The notes under the pieces: generated by a model
Databases searched by the model: none
What the model was told of the DNA's origin: nothing
What the model saw: only the letters and a program-made list of their open reading frames with translations
Shown here: piece by piece, positions 12,181 to 25,198 of the stretch
Layout of the letters: the number at the start of each line of letters is the position of its first letter
Numbering within the stretch: the stretch's first letter is position 1
Assembly (NCBI GenBank): GCA_903813345.2
Contig: CAIIXF020000003.1
Coordinates: 4,735,815 to 4,799,814 of the forward strand
Direction of reading: 5' to 3'
Source of the DNA: Owenia fusiformis
Taxonomy: Eukaryota; Annelida; Polychaeta; Sabellida; Oweniidae
DNA length: 64,000 nt
Translations under genes and position numbers: made by a program

Positions 12181-13555
12181 AAAATATACAACTGAAATAT
12201 CTGATTAAATGTAGATGTTTACATTAACAAATTCATGAGAGAATGAGGAAAAAATTGTGATTTGTTTTCTGTAAGTTACTCCTTTTCGTTGCACCTTTAA
12301 AATCTCAATTTAAGATGACAATTAATATCAGAATATACACGTAATGCCTTCATCATAATTAACTTCATGATTTGATAAACTTTTTAAAACAATTGATAAG
12401 AAACTCACTGGCGTAACTAGGTCATTTTGGTAGTGCACGCCACGCCAACTTTGTGTGAGGGTAGCGTAACACGATTTTGATGGTACAGGGCATTAAATAA
12501 TCTCAGTCTTAGAGTCACATTGTTATTTTCAGATAGTCGATGATAAATCGTGAATTACATGTAAAAATCCAATCTAAAGAATGGCGACACGGAATATATT
12601 GGCAAAACGGTAACTTTTAAGATTAGTTTTAACACATATTTCTGGTGGATCAATCGCTTCTGAGAAAAGAGCATTTTGTTGCGTCAAATAACACCAGTAA
12701 GATAACAGTGGAAAATGGTATCTGTCAAGAAAGGTATACGACCCTGGAAACGTACATATTGTATATGGCCGCTCGAAACGTACATGGTATACGACTGCTC
12801 GAAACGTACATGGTATAGAGTATAAGACACTCCCACTTAAAGTACATGCCCCCTCAGTCAATAACTCTGCACCTCGTTTAATTATTATTAAGTATGCAAA
12901 CGTTTGAAGAAAAGCTCATTGGTTGTAATAGTATTGTCACTCGACTAGTTTTATTTGTTATGCAATAAATATTTATGTGTTTCAAAGCTGTCCAAAAATA
13001 ATCATTTTCTCCGAGTTTATAAAAACCCTACAATGTCAAGCTAAACATTTTGTCTAAACATAGGTCTCGGAAAGATTTTTAAGGCAGTACTATAAATCAA
13101 TAACCTGTTATATTTACCAAAGAGTGATGTTTCTAATATACAACATAATATAAAATGTAAGAAAATGCGAACTTTTACGCATTTGAAGTAGTTACCATAG
13201 CAACCAGTAACAGGATAAGTACAACTTTGCACGAGGGTAGTGAATAACATTTTTTAGGTATATCCTGTAAATGTAAGCTAATATGGTTGATGAAAAAGGG
13301 AGTTAGAAACATGATATGTTGAGATGCGTTGCTATTGCAACACATTTCTTGACTCATGCATATGAGAGTAGTAGCTGTGCATTTCAAAGATTGTAAGAAA
13401 GGGAATTTTGACAGCTTTTAAACTCCCTGTCACCAGTCTACATGAGGATTAACGATTATCCATATACATCTTTTGATATACTGTAATTCTAATAAACTGA
13501 TAAAATAAAAAAAATAGATAAAAAAGATAAAATAAGAAATTTTCAAATGTCTTAC
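12181..13555. other. Stretch without recognised gene; probable SLC6 intron 1
   Basis: No second SLC6 exon is visible here or elsewhere below 13556. Short minus-strand frames at 12574, 13041 and 13175 show no domain. The donor of the SLC6 exon at its right edge makes this region intronic on the minus strand. Confidence 0.5.
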
Positions 13556-13925
13556 CCCCTCCATTCTTGTAGCATAGATATGGAAATCTCCACACGTTAG
13601 CGAGATCAACTGCAAATCCAATGATAGATAGTAAAAAGTCAATTTTCTTGTCCCAAGTTTCACGGTCAGGATCAAGATCAGCTTCACCGCTATGTATGAG
13701 TGGCTTAAACGTCTCTGTTTTAGCGTCAGTAGTACTGCGGCCATTCGGACTCACAATTACTGGACTGTGTCCACATTCTTCATTGACACCATTACTGAGA
13801 AGTTTATCACATTGTCTGTTACAAGTCACACAAAGTGCAATGGTGTGATTATTTTCCATCACACCATTTGTATTCTGCTGGTTCTCCAACAGGCAAACTT
13901 CGACATCGCCATACGTTCTATCCAT
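13556..13925 (-). CDS. First coding exon of a DAT/NET-like monoamine transporter (SLC6 family)
   Basis: Encodes the N-terminal part of a sodium/chloride-coupled neurotransmitter transporter. Residues 1-88 are a hydrophilic cytoplasmic tail. Residues about 89-123 read [13 protein letters not shown], then [21 protein letters not shown]: transmembrane segment 1, whose unwound part helps bind Na+ and substrate. Asp107 within FAVDLANVW is the aspartate characteristic of monoamine carriers. [15 protein letters not shown] is closer to vertebrate dopamine/noradrenaline transporters than to serotonin transporters (which have DLGNVW). An in-frame TAA lies just upstream of the ATG. The exon ends with GT-AAG (minus, 13555-13551) in phase 1 inside the third glycine of NGGG, as expected before AFL. 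The usual Gly after RETW is Asp here. The remaining exons are not found, so intron 1 probably exceeds 13 kb. Family assignment is strong; the substrate is inferred. Confidence 0.9.
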
Positions 13926-14129
13926 TTTTAAATTATGTTATTCGACACATGTGTGCATATTTGCTCCTTCAATTAGAAGCATTTTCTCAAATTCAATATT
14001 GAAATCTCGTATTGGACAATTATTATAGTGTTTTTGATTTGATAAGTTATAAGCCAGAACGTGGTCCGCATAATTAAGTGTGCATTTTTTGTTTAAAGAT
14101 TGAAAGTATTTGTGTAATTATTGGGGATT

Positions 14130-14345
14130 TACCGATCACGTCCAGATACCATAATCCTATCGAGTCTTTCACGGTGAAAAGGCAGTCATCTGAAAATAAA
14201 ATATGTTGAGTAGATCAGTTTCATATTTCCATAGATCGTCCTTGCAGCAAAATTAATCCCACCGAGTCCTTCCCAGATAACATACGAAAGTAGTCATCTG
14301 AAAATGTACCATGCTGCGTAGATCAATTTCAAATATTTCCATAGA
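14130..14345. repeat. Imperfect tandem duplication, ~117 bp
   Basis: Two diverged units share 'AGTCATCTGAAAAT', 'GTAGATCA', 'ATTTCCATAGAT' and a 'CGAGTC(T/C)TTC' core. They lie about 200-400 bp upstream of the SLC6 start codon on the minus strand, so they could fall in its 5' flank or a 5' UTR intron. No function is shown. Confidence 0.6.
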
Positions 14346-15065
14346 TATCCTAAGAGCAATGTTAAGTCAAACTCAAAAATGGATTGATAGAATTCCTTAA
14401 ACTGATTTAAAAGATCAGACTAATTCCATGGTTACAACATACTAGAATAGTTTATAAAGTAGCCAGCGGTTTTCTAAATAAACTTTCAAGTCGCCTAATT
14501 TAACAGTTGCACCAATATTAACTACACATATGCAGTTTGGCTAAAAGCACTAAACTCACACATAAGCATTGCTAAAGTTTATAAACCATCTTCGAATGGG
14601 CGATAAAATTCCAATAATAAAATGTAGCACCGTATTTCATTTGGCCCGCTGCTTTGTAATCGTCTTTAAAACCTATGTTTTTATTTTCTTTACTAATCCT
14701 TTTAACGTTTAACACCTCTAGCGCTCGGGGCTCAAACTCGTGATAACTGTTCAAGACAATATTTGGCAAATGAATTCGTCCCGAAAAGTGAGGCCTTTAG
14801 CGTTCTTTTACCAAATAAGACGTCTACCCAGCATGCTAAAAGATATCACCTGAATTTTTGAAGCCAATCGAAACGCATATCGGTCGTTGGCGGCTGGGTG
14901 TTATAGATGTATTATCTCAAGGGCTTGGAAGTGATTATTATGAAAAGATAATCTCTTAAAGATACCCAAGTAAATATCACCTACTTGACCGTGTAAAATA
15001 CTAAGGTCACATTTAATTTATGCTTGAACCAATAATTAAAAAGTTATACATTTTAACATCTACAT
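14346..15065. other. Stretch without recognised gene
   Basis: AT-rich flank of the SLC6 exon. A 65-codon minus-strand frame at 14572 has no known motif. Confidence 0.4.
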
Positions 15066-15330
15066 ATAATAGTTACTTTAACAACGCCGCGATAATCGTT
15101 ACTCTAACAACGCCTCGACAATCATTACTCTAACAACGCCGCGATAATCGTTGCTCTAACAACACCACGATAATAGTTACTCTAACAACGCCGCGATAAT
15201 CGTTACTCGAACAACGCTGCGATCATAGTTACTCTAACAACGCCGCAATAATCGTTACTCTAACAACGCAGCGATAATCGTTACTCTAACAACGCCGCAA
15301 TAATCGTTACTATAACAACGCCACTATTGT
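15066..15330. repeat. Minisatellite, 26-bp unit, ~10 copies
   Basis: Units are variants of AACAACGCCGCGATAATCGT plus TACTCT, spaced 26 bp apart (for example 15081, 15107 and 15133). Substitutions are scattered among copies. Confidence 0.92.
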
Positions 15331-15644
15331 ACCCTCGCCTACAAGTGTTTAGCAAACAGAAGTCCCCTTTCTAATCACACATTAACGACTGTTTTTGTTG
15401 GTTGCCATAACAAATTCATTTGATTTTGTTAATATTTCTGGCCTTTTATGATATAGAGATTGAACTTAAACAGTCAGGTTTTAGCAGATTTCTGCTTTGC
15501 AAATCGTCTGATAATTTTCTTTTTAACTCCCAACAAAAGTTAAAATCTAGTTCTAGCGGATTTAGATGAACATTTAAAATCTCAAATAATCAAACCAAAT
15601 GTTCTAGTAAATATTTATTCAAATTGAAACATATAATGTACTTT

Positions 15645-15790
15645 ATAGAAACCCTCGCGTAACATTATAATGTACTGTGAAGAAACTCTCATGTAACATT
15701 ATTATGTATTGTGAAGAAACTCTCGCGTAACATTAAAATGCACTGTGAAGAAACTCTCGTGTAACATTATTATGTACTGTGAAGAGGTAA
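15645..15790. repeat. Minisatellite, 34-bp unit, ~4 copies
   Basis: AACATTATAATGTACTGTGA followed by AGAAACTCTCGTGT; AACATT recurs at 15661, 15695, 15729 and 15763. It lies 315 bp after the 26-bp array. Confidence 0.92.
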
Positions 15791-17394
15791 CTTTTCCTAA
15801 AGTTCCTATCACCTGAGGTGTTCTGGCTCTTTCTATTACTAGTCATTAAACATTAAACTAGCGATCCTGAGTAAGGAATATAATAGAAGCATTCAAAATA
15901 ACACAAGAGGTTTTACATAAAACAAGCAAAAATAGAGAGGGCTTGAACAAATATATCTAAAACCGACTGACTTTTAGTGCAAATGTTAAACAAATACCTT
16001 GTAAATCCTTTAAATGCGTATGTCTTATGTAGATTGTACATCATAAGGAAGTGAAAGGATGAATATCAAAATTCAATACACTCCTTCAAAACCTCAGTCC
16101 TACTTTTGTAAACTCTTGGTCTTTCTCACGACCTTCTAATTCGTCCTTCTTAAATTGATACAATTTGCTATTGTACATAGGCACGTTCCACGAGTAATGT
16201 TCCTATTGTCAAAACTGTTATTGTATCAATTCCTTTAGTAGAATAACACATATTATTCAGAAAGACGCCAAAACACACCTGTAGTACTTCCAAGAGCAAT
16301 TCGTTTACCACCTCAAGATAACCAATATGACCGAATAGCGATAATCGTGTAAAGTGCGCGTCAAATCCAATTTGAAACTGAGTCTTAGCAGTGAAGCACG
16401 TTCAATGATACGAGTCTGCGTAGTCCCATGTCCCAAAACTGCGTCAGCTCATAAAAACATCAGATGGACTTTTCGGACAATTGACGTCACGTCTCATTCC
16501 CGCTTGTCTTAATTGTTGTCTTCTGTCACGAATCTTTCAATTCAGTAACTCATAATTAACGAATATTTTTTAAAGATCCCTATGTCTCGAGACGCGTATT
16601 CCTATTTAAAACCTGTCACGTTCTGGTTATTTAATTCCTGGGTAAACGGTAGCTATGTTTATGGTTCAAAGGAAACATTCTCTCTTTACATTTGGTTCAC
16701 AGAGGCTAAGTGATCACTTCGACACTTTCACTAAATCATTCTGTAACGTCAGAAGTACAACAACTTTCATGTTCACCAACAGTGAGTGTCAAAAAATAAA
16801 CACAAAACAGACTCGAAGCAAGTGTTTCGCTACAAGGCTAATTAGTTTGGAATTTAATATTTTACTTCATAAGAGAAGAATCGAGCTGTTTCGGATGAAG
16901 CTGTGTGAACTTGTAAGTTAATTGATACTTTCAGGGTAATTGTTCTGGCATTTGGAGGTGAACATCCTTAACCTAAAATATATTCAGATTTATTATCGGC
17001 CATTCTTGAAGTTTTAGAAGGCTCAGCTGTGAATGCACGGACCTTATAAACGACCAAAATTAAAATCGCATACCCATCCTGCTATGTAGTTCAACCTTTT
17101 GGAATTCTTATCAAAGGGACGCTTACCAACGGGATGTGAAGCAATGTCTTGAATTCCACTGGTGTGGTTATTTTTGATTAGCTTTCAACAGCATTCAATA
17201 TTTCAAAAAGTTTCAACCCGTTTTCAAAGTTACACTTTTTTAGAAAGAGACATTATTGAAGAAAATTCAAGTTCAGATATAATATCTCCCTAAAGATCCG
17301 TGATATGTTATCAATTGGTGAAGCTATTTAAGCTTCAGGTAAGAATATTTAAATTGTCCCACTTATAATAAGAATGGAATTGTTTTTAGTTTTT
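15791..17394. other. Stretch without recognised gene
   Basis: An 88-codon frame at 16655-16921 has no recognisable domain. No splice-consistent exon or RNA gene is seen. Confidence 0.4.
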
Positions 17395-17605
17395 GGGCCC
17401 CAACATTTTGTCGGGTCTCAAAAATGGGCCTTTTTTGCATGATTTGGCCTTTTCTGGCCAATTTATCAAAAATGGGCCCTAATTTTTATAAAATTAGCCC
17501 AAATTTTGGTTTTAAGGACCCAAAATTTTATCTGCGCAAGCGCATAAATTTTCCAGACTCAAAATTTGCCCCCCCCTTGTTAATTTCTGGATCCGCCATT
17601 GTTTA
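17395..17605. repeat. Copy of the GGATCCGCCA-end MITE family
   Basis: Rich in GGGCC/GGCCC blocks with AAAATTTGGCC-like spacers, and ends 'GGATCCGCCATTG'. The same composition and terminus occur in the better-preserved copy at 34580-34799. The left end is not clear. The 60-codon frame inside is incidental. Confidence 0.6.
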
Positions 17606-17764
17606 AGGTCCGTCAATCTTTGTGTTTTCGCCGTTATCTTACTTACAAACGCAGGGCTTATCAAGTGCCTCTAAATTACATTTATTTTATGAACATATGA
17701 TTTATGTTTATTTTGATTTTAATATGTTTCTACTCAAGCCAAAGAGTGTGTTCATTCATGATTT

Positions 17765-19080
17765 CAATTAAACGATACACTTGCCTTGAATGCAAGTCGA
17801 TCGCCCTCTTACTATAACAAATGATTCACCATACTCTACTTAACGATACACTTGCCTTGAATGCAAATCCATCGCCCTCTTACTATAACAAATGATTCAC
17901 CATACTATACTTAACGATACACTTACCCTGAATGCAAATCCATCGCCCTCTTACTATAACAAATGATTCACCATACTATACTTAACGATACACTAACCCT
18001 GAATGCAAATCCATCGCCCTCTTACTATAACAAATGATTCACCATACCATACTTAACGATACACTTGCCTTGAATGCAAATCGATCGCCCTCTTACTATA
18101 ACAAATGATTCACCATACTATACTTAACGATACACTTACCCTGAATGCAAATCCATCGCCCTCTTACTATAACAAATGATTCATCATACTATACTTAACG
18201 ATACATTTACCCTGAATGCAAATCCATCGCCCTCTTACTACAACAAATGATTCATCATACTATACTTAACGATACACTTACCCTGAATGCAAATCCATCG
18301 CCCTCTTACTATAACAAATGATTCATCATACTATACTTAACGATACACTTACTCTGAATGCAAATCCATCGCCCTCTTACTATAACAAATGATTCATCAT
18401 GCTATACTTAACGATACACTTACCCTGAATGCAAATCCATCGCCCTCTTACTATAACAAATGATTCACCATACTCTATACTTAACGATACACTAACCCTG
18501 AATGCAAATCCATCGCCCTCTTACTATAACAAATGATTCACCATACTATACTTAACGATACACTTACCCTGAATGCAAATCCATCGCCCTCTTACTATAA
18601 CAAATGATTCACCATACTATACTTAACGATACACAAACCCTGAATGCAAATCCATCGCCCTCTTACTATAACAAATGATTCACCATACTATACTTAACGA
18701 TATACTTGCCTTGAATGCAAATCCATCGCCCTCTCGCTATAACAAATGATTCACCATACTATACTTAACGATACACTTACCCTGAATGCAAATCCATCGC
18801 CCTCTTACTATAACAAATGATTCACCATACTATACTTAACGATACACTTGCCTTGAATGCAAATCGATCGCTCTCTCACTATAACAAATGATTCACCATA
18901 CTATACTTAACGATACACTTACCCTGAATGCAAATCCATCGCCCTCTTACTATAACAAATGATTCACCATACTATACTTAACGATACACTTGCCTTGAAT
19001 GCAAATCCATCGCCCTCTTACTATAACAAATGATTCACCAAACTATACTTAACGATACACTAACACTGAATCCAAATCCA
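17765..19080. repeat. 71-bp satellite array, ~18 copies, octamer-bearing
   Basis: The consensus runs AACGATACACTTACCCTGAA, TGCAAATCCATCGCCCTCTT, ACTATAACAAATGATTCACC, ATACTATACTT. Unit starts at 17771, 17842 and 17913 show an exact 71-bp period. Nearly every unit holds ATGCAAAT, the consensus octamer bound by POU-domain factors; the first has ATGCAAGT. Sub-variants (TTGCCTTG against TTACCCTG, CACCATAC against CATCATAC) are interspersed, as expected from unequal exchange. No open frame. Confidence 0.95.
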
Positions 19081-19330
19081 TAATCCCCTCACAATATCAT
19101 GATTTCAAGTTCTTACCACACTTGAACGATACACCTGAATCCAAATCCAAAGCCCTCTTACTTAAACAAATGATTTCAAGTTCTTATTATACTTAAACAA
19201 TACACTTTAACACGAATCCAAAGCCATAGCCCTCTCACTATAAAAATCATTTCAGGTTCTCATCATACTTAAACGATATACTTTACCACGAATACATATA
19301 CATCGTCCCCTCACTTGAACAATAGTTTTC
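19081..19330. repeat. Degenerate edge of the 71-bp satellite
   Basis: Three or four diverged units keep 'ACGATACAC', 'AATCCAAA' and 'CCCTCTTACT'-like segments with longer, irregular spacing (about 65-75 bp). This is the usual decayed border of a tandem array. Confidence 0.7.
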
Positions 19331-22300
19331 ATGTTTCGATTTCAAATAAAGATTCATGGACTTTCGAATGTTAACGAATATAAGATGTTCATGTCAATCG
19401 TATCTTGATTGGCTTATGTAATCTGAATTTATCTATGGTTTAAGGAGTGTGATATAGGCCGTGTCCTGGCGAAGGGTAGATAACACTCGTGAAGTTAAGT
19501 TTGTTCATAAACATTTATAGGTTTTCAATTGGTAATTACGAGGGTGACAAAGTATTTTTAAAAGACTTAAAGTGTTCCTCGGAGCCAACTTAAAATGTCG
19601 GACCCACTTTAACTGTCACATAAAACACGTAAAAACAAAATATTTCTTTTTATAATTACTTCAACATTGTTCCTGCAGGAATATGATACATTTAGCAGTA
19701 CTGAGGGATTCATGCTTTATCTTCGTATATCCACGCTGGCTCCAAGGTTGTTATTACGCCTTATCTCAATTATTTCGTGGGGTCTTTAATCACGTGCCAC
19801 CGATCTTCGACATTTGAGAAGCCCTCGACCTAGGAATGAAGATCACACAATGCATCAGAGCCAGTCATCGACTGAATTTCATAATCAACTTCTAAGATAC
19901 TCTCCGAGGGACCTTTTAGTGTTGAGCGACATTGAAAAGGAAAGAGGAATGGCCTTCTTCTTGTTGGTAATAGAATCCTTACTCAAGGTTCGATGTACTC
20001 TTGCATAAACTATGAACATGTTATGACACCGCGGCTGGGTTGTAGACAATAGCAGAAACACACAATTAGTAGTATAACAACCAAGACTATGTATTTATTG
20101 TGTGTCCTAAAATGTTTCATAGCTCAAAAACATTGTATGCGCCGACACCCCCCCCCCCCCTAGGCACAACTTAAATAAGAAATATAATTTTCACACACCA
20201 AGGAAATCGTGTTAAATTTAATATAAGCATGTGCGAGTCTGAATGATTGATGAATCGCCTCATTGCAAACGCTACAAACTACAAAGAGTATTCAAAAGTT
20301 GCTTCGAAAACCTGATGAATCAGATAGCTGCCAATAGTAAATATATTGTTAATCTTAATTTCCAATAAATGTTGCACATAAACATAAGACACATAGTTGA
20401 AATGTTTTAAACTAAAACTAAACATGTTAATCTTCAGTTACACCCTACACGATTTGTTGAGAATGTTCGAAGATCTAATAAGATAAGACATGATATTCGT
20501 ACCTTTTGTGCCGACCACGCCTGAACCATATCCTCTTCACCCTCTAAACGAATTGTAGTTAAGAACGCATCGTAAAGACATATTAACTAACACTATTTGA
20601 CAATACATAGCTCTAACGTAACCAAATAACGTGACAACCATGACACGCAGCGCATTTACTATAAGTACGCTATCGGTACAAATTTGAAATCGCCAATATA
20701 ATTAAGACGTCTATAAAGATCTCGATCTTCCGTTTAACATGTATTTCGACATAATTTATAATAATTTTTATATATCCTTCTTGCTATCATATAAGGCAAT
20801 TATTCGAACTGAATTTCACGAAATATCCTCTATGGTTATTCAATTCACAGCCCTTCCAAATAGCTCTCAATTGAATAAAAACACCCTAAAAGGCGTGTTC
20901 AACGTTTAAACGAGGAACGAAACGAAATGGCCATGTAGTATGTAAAAGTATATATCTTTTTAACTGTTCCATCAATGTTTATGATATTTTCAGGATAATA
21001 CCCTATGTCATGGATCATCAATTCTATGCATAAATATTTACAAATAACGAACAGCGTATGACGTCACAATAGCTATTGTCGCAATCGTAATTGTGAGTGA
21101 CTCGTGTTCAACTCTGACTTATTCAGCCTGCGTATAGTACTTAAATGTAGATTTTGTGAGTTATATAGCAGTTTGTCATACAGTTGTTAACTTGTTAGAT
21201 CCGGAAAAGTTTCACGAACATACTGAAACTATATATACTTATCAGTGATTCAGATGTAAACGTATCAGCCACGATGGATTTTGTACGAATATTAGGAGTG
21301 AAACCTCGTCAAAATTACGTTATTTTTTACCACGGTAGATATGTTCTAAGCCATCTAAGTCTTTTAAATTGCAATGAATCATCTCAAATTCTTTATGGTC
21401 AAAAATAAAGAAGATGTTTGTTCTACAAAAAAAGTATATTTGATGACCTGGTGGCCATATAAACCTTGTAAATTCTATAAAATATTGAAAAATGTCCAAG
21501 TGAAGCCTCCGTGATAAAAATCCCCGTTAAAATCAATTAGGTATTTTCAATCTATGCGAGTGTGAGTATTTTAATATTTTGAGTCCTAAAAAATATTTTT
21601 CTCATCTGCGCATCAGGTGATTATAATGGATTAAAAAATTAGAGACTCTTTTTTAGTTTTTCACCTTTTAAAATGAATGATACCAGAGTCTGAACTAAAT
21701 GTGCATAGACCGTTTTGACGTCATTTTACACACAAAATGGGGACTTTGTGTCCCCTTTCATCAGAATTAGCGAGGACAGATTTTATTGAAATAATTTGAT
21801 AGCTTTCTTATTTGCCTGCGCATGTCCCATACATTACAGTGGTACCAAATGATAGGGTAAACCATACTTCTTCATGAACATATACCGTATTCTTTGAGTC
21901 TTAAAGAATAGAGACATTTCCGCGCTATAGGTTATAATACGCGAGAAAACGTAAAAAGCGCGCGATTGATGAGTCCCGCATTAAAAGTTAACAGAACAAA
22001 TTCTCTACACATCATAACTTTCAATCATGATGAATTCTCATTTGAAATAAAGATGCACATGTCATTTTGATGTAATGATTATCTATTGATATTATTAATG
22101 ATTATATCTTGTAGGATTTGCATATAAATTCATCAAAAATGGAAGATTAGTACAAAGTTTTCAATTTTATAGTTCAGAATATTTGTCTTGGTTTCCGTGT
22201 TTATTCAATTTTAAATCGATGTTTTGATTGAAGTTGCTTGCAATTGGTTTGTTTTGAAATATCCTTTTCATCGATTCATTCCTTAGATCGAATGTATGTA

Positions 22301-23625
22301 ATAATAATGTAATGTGTCATTTTCATAATTTTATGTTCATGCTTCAGTGAATTTCGAAGGAATAATGACGTCGTCGAATGTTCGTCAAATTGCGAGAATA
22401 TTTTTCATAACGTCACATTTCATTGTTTCCTGTGAAACGGGAGTGTGCACCAATAGCGTACTTATAGTAATTGTAACGATTTAACGCAATATGACACAAA
22501 GAGAGTTGAGGTTAGATTAACGCTTTGCGATATGCAACTTTGTTTCCATAAAGATTTTCTCGAAATTTGCCATAAAGATCACCGATCAAAGGATTCAGAC
22601 ATCATGATAAACCATGACATCTCATTTCTTGAGGTGAAACTGAAATTGTAGACTCATTTAAAAGATAGAATGCCATTTGTCCTGCAAGAATATAGACATA
22701 GCGCACCGCCATCTTTCTTTCAACCCGGAGTGGAATATGCTTATTTTGTAGAAATGAATGATGTTTCGCGTCTCATAGTACACAAGTAATATGTATAGGA
22801 ATGAGCGCCAAAATAACCTAGAATGACAGCCATCATGGTACACCCAAGGTATCTGGCAGATCAAAATTTAACAGAAACATTTTTGAATAAACACCATGAA
22901 AATGAAGTCGAATTTAAATGTCTACTGTATATTGCCCAAACTCAAATTTTATCTCACCCATTCAATTTTCCTTGATTAATTGTGAATAGAATTCAAGGAA
23001 TGGTAGTCTACAGGGCCCTAATACATGCACATAAATAAAGTAATCATGATCAGCACAAAAAGACTCTCTACAGTTACTCCCATCCCCCCTCCATTCCCTT
23101 TACTTTCCCTCCGTCCACTGCACATGTATAATTTAGATTATTTCTTACAACATGTTATTAGAAATTTAAAAAAACGCAAGAAGATATACATTTTGAGATG
23201 ATAATGTCATCTAGTAGTATTTAAAACATGTCATGTGGGCCTCCATTGATTGATTTATAGCAAAGAATTAACTTTCGCTCGTTGGTGACGTTGCGCCTTT
23301 TTTGGTAGATCTCACATCCTAGAACGTAATCAGTTTAGAGTCATAGAAAACCGTTCAAAATTTACCATACCGTACACCTATATATACTAGCACAGAATAC
23401 AACAGCCCCACGCTGACCAGTGCCTGAGTCTTCGACAGCAGACAACCCACGTGACCATCATTTCAACACACTTGATATTTATGAATGTACGAAAGCAACG
23501 ATACAGTCGTCCCAAAAAGACTTTTATGATTCATAAAATCTTGAAAAATGTGAAAAAATAGAAAAAATAAAAATAGAAAAATGGACTAGGTATAGGATAA
23601 ACAACTTGTGTACGGTCAGTTTTGA
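19331..23625. other. 4.3 kb stretch without recognised gene
   Basis: Contains a C-run near 20148 and short frames at 19814 and 22658, with no domains. 'TGACGTCA' occurs near 21059 but is a common palindrome. I see no supported exon, RNA gene or named repeat. Confidence 0.4.
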
Positions 23626-23718
23626 TATGGGGTTTATCCATTGTGAGATATACACATCTACGTTCGGTCACTACGGTCACTCAGGTAGATGTACATACTC
23701 CCTCTGGATAAACCCCAT
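23626..23718. repeat. Small foldback element
   Basis: TATGGGGTTTATCC at the left is the inverse of GGATAAACCCCAT at 23706-23718. The arms extend about 33 bp with mismatches (ACACATCTAC against GTAGATGTAC) around a loop of about 23 bp. The right arm continues as TTCAAAACCTCCCA, also present at the right arm of the foldback near 31300, so the two belong to one family. Confidence 0.65.
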
Positions 23719-24165
23719 TTTCAAAACCTCCCAGTCGAATAATGGGGGTCGATTTATTACAAGATTACGCACAAGTTCTTTTAAAACGTTAAACTTAATC
23801 TCCCTAATTACACAGAGGTAGCGCCCCGAGTATCAATGGATGTGCAGTTTTGAAAAGCAGAGCTCAACTAAAAATATATTTTTCATTTCGAACCGTAGTC
23901 TTAAAATCCCTGCCCTAATGGATATACAAATACTTAAATAACCTTTGATACGGAGGGTTGACTGGCTCCGGAGAAGACTCCAGTTGATCTCATGATGTTC
24001 CCAGTTACAAGAAATCCTATTGTTATGAAATCTTAAGATGACCTCGTAGTACGAGTACGAAATGCTCGTTTAGTATTCTTGGCGAAATGTCAACGTCTGA
24101 TCAACTCACCGACTAAATGTTCTTGGCATTCGGTACCTCTGTAACATTTCTGAATCACTGGGTGC

Positions 24166-24200
24166 ACAGGATGGGCCAAAAAAATTGAAACATTTTTTTA
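24166..24200 (+). repeat. Tc1/mariner-like terminal fragment
   Basis: ACAGGATGGGCCAAAAAAAT resembles mariner outer ends. No transposase frame follows before the two-gene transposon that begins about 400 bp further on. Confidence 0.4.
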
Positions 24201-24567
24201 TTTATTCAATTTTCTTTATTATTGCAGGTCAATCCACAAAAGTTCAGATAATTGTAAAATGATTATTTGTGTAACTTTTAAAGATAAAAATATAATTATT
24301 TTTGGCTTGTCATGGTCAAGATCTGTATACAGCGTGTGTCTAGGACATCACTGCTGAAAATTCAGTATATTTCAGACCATACAATATAATAAGAAAAACT
24401 CCAAAATGAATCGTTGGGGCCTCAACCCTACCCCGAATAATGGCTAAGACCTGAACTTACTTTTGTCAAAATACTGGAGCCTGAAAAATCACTCACCTAG
24501 ATATCGACGAAAGAAGTTTCAGTTTCGTTCGACTGCGAGAGCAAAATAGAGTCTTCCGATAAATCCC

Positions 24568-24615
24568 GACACCTATCGGGATGCGCAGTCGTCTTTTCGC
24601 GCATCTACGTCATAC
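24568..24615 (+). repeat. Left inverted terminal block of the two-gene transposon
   Basis: GACACCTATCGG, then 27 bp, then ACGTCATACT. The right end has the same two blocks inverted with 26 bp between them. Outward of the first block both ends keep CGAT-A-TCC and AATAGA, so the true tip lies somewhat outside. Confidence 0.75.
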
Positions 24616-25198
24616 TTTGATAGGAAGAAATGGCTACATTATACCAATATAAAATTGCCGTTTTTAACTTGGAATAAAATACCGTATTGGGTAAGATATC
24701 ACGTTTTAAATACCCTGTAGTACGACATAATCATGTAATATTTCACCTGTTAGAAGATAATAACTCCAGAGAATCGATTGAGAGAAAGATCTGTATTTCT
24801 ATTTTTCGAAAACAATAACAAAAAATAGTAAAATCTGTAAAACCTACTTTCCATTCCCTTCTTATTATGTAGCAAAACTGATATTTTACATTAATATTGA
24901 TTCAATATTTATGTATTTTTATCGTTTGATTCGAAAAATATGGTTGTCATTGTCCTATATTTATCAGAGCTTTCAAAATTAGTACTTCTTTGCCGAGTCG
25001 TGAGTCGACGCCATTTTTACATTGTAGCCATATTGATACAAACATGTACATTTGATACAGGTCGGCTACAATGAATCCCGACAACATTGCTACAAAGTAA
25101 ACACTCTCAGTCCTACTAGTTCACCCTGGTTACAACATACAACATATGTCTGTTTGTTTTCAGCTCAACTACATGTCCTGTACATGTCCTGAGAGACC

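Noticed and set aside
17765-19080. CRISPR-like regular repeats
   Set aside because: Units are contiguous 71-bp tandem copies without unique spacers, in a eukaryotic genome. The other regular arrays (9140, 15066, 51241, 54524) are likewise ordinary tandem repeats.
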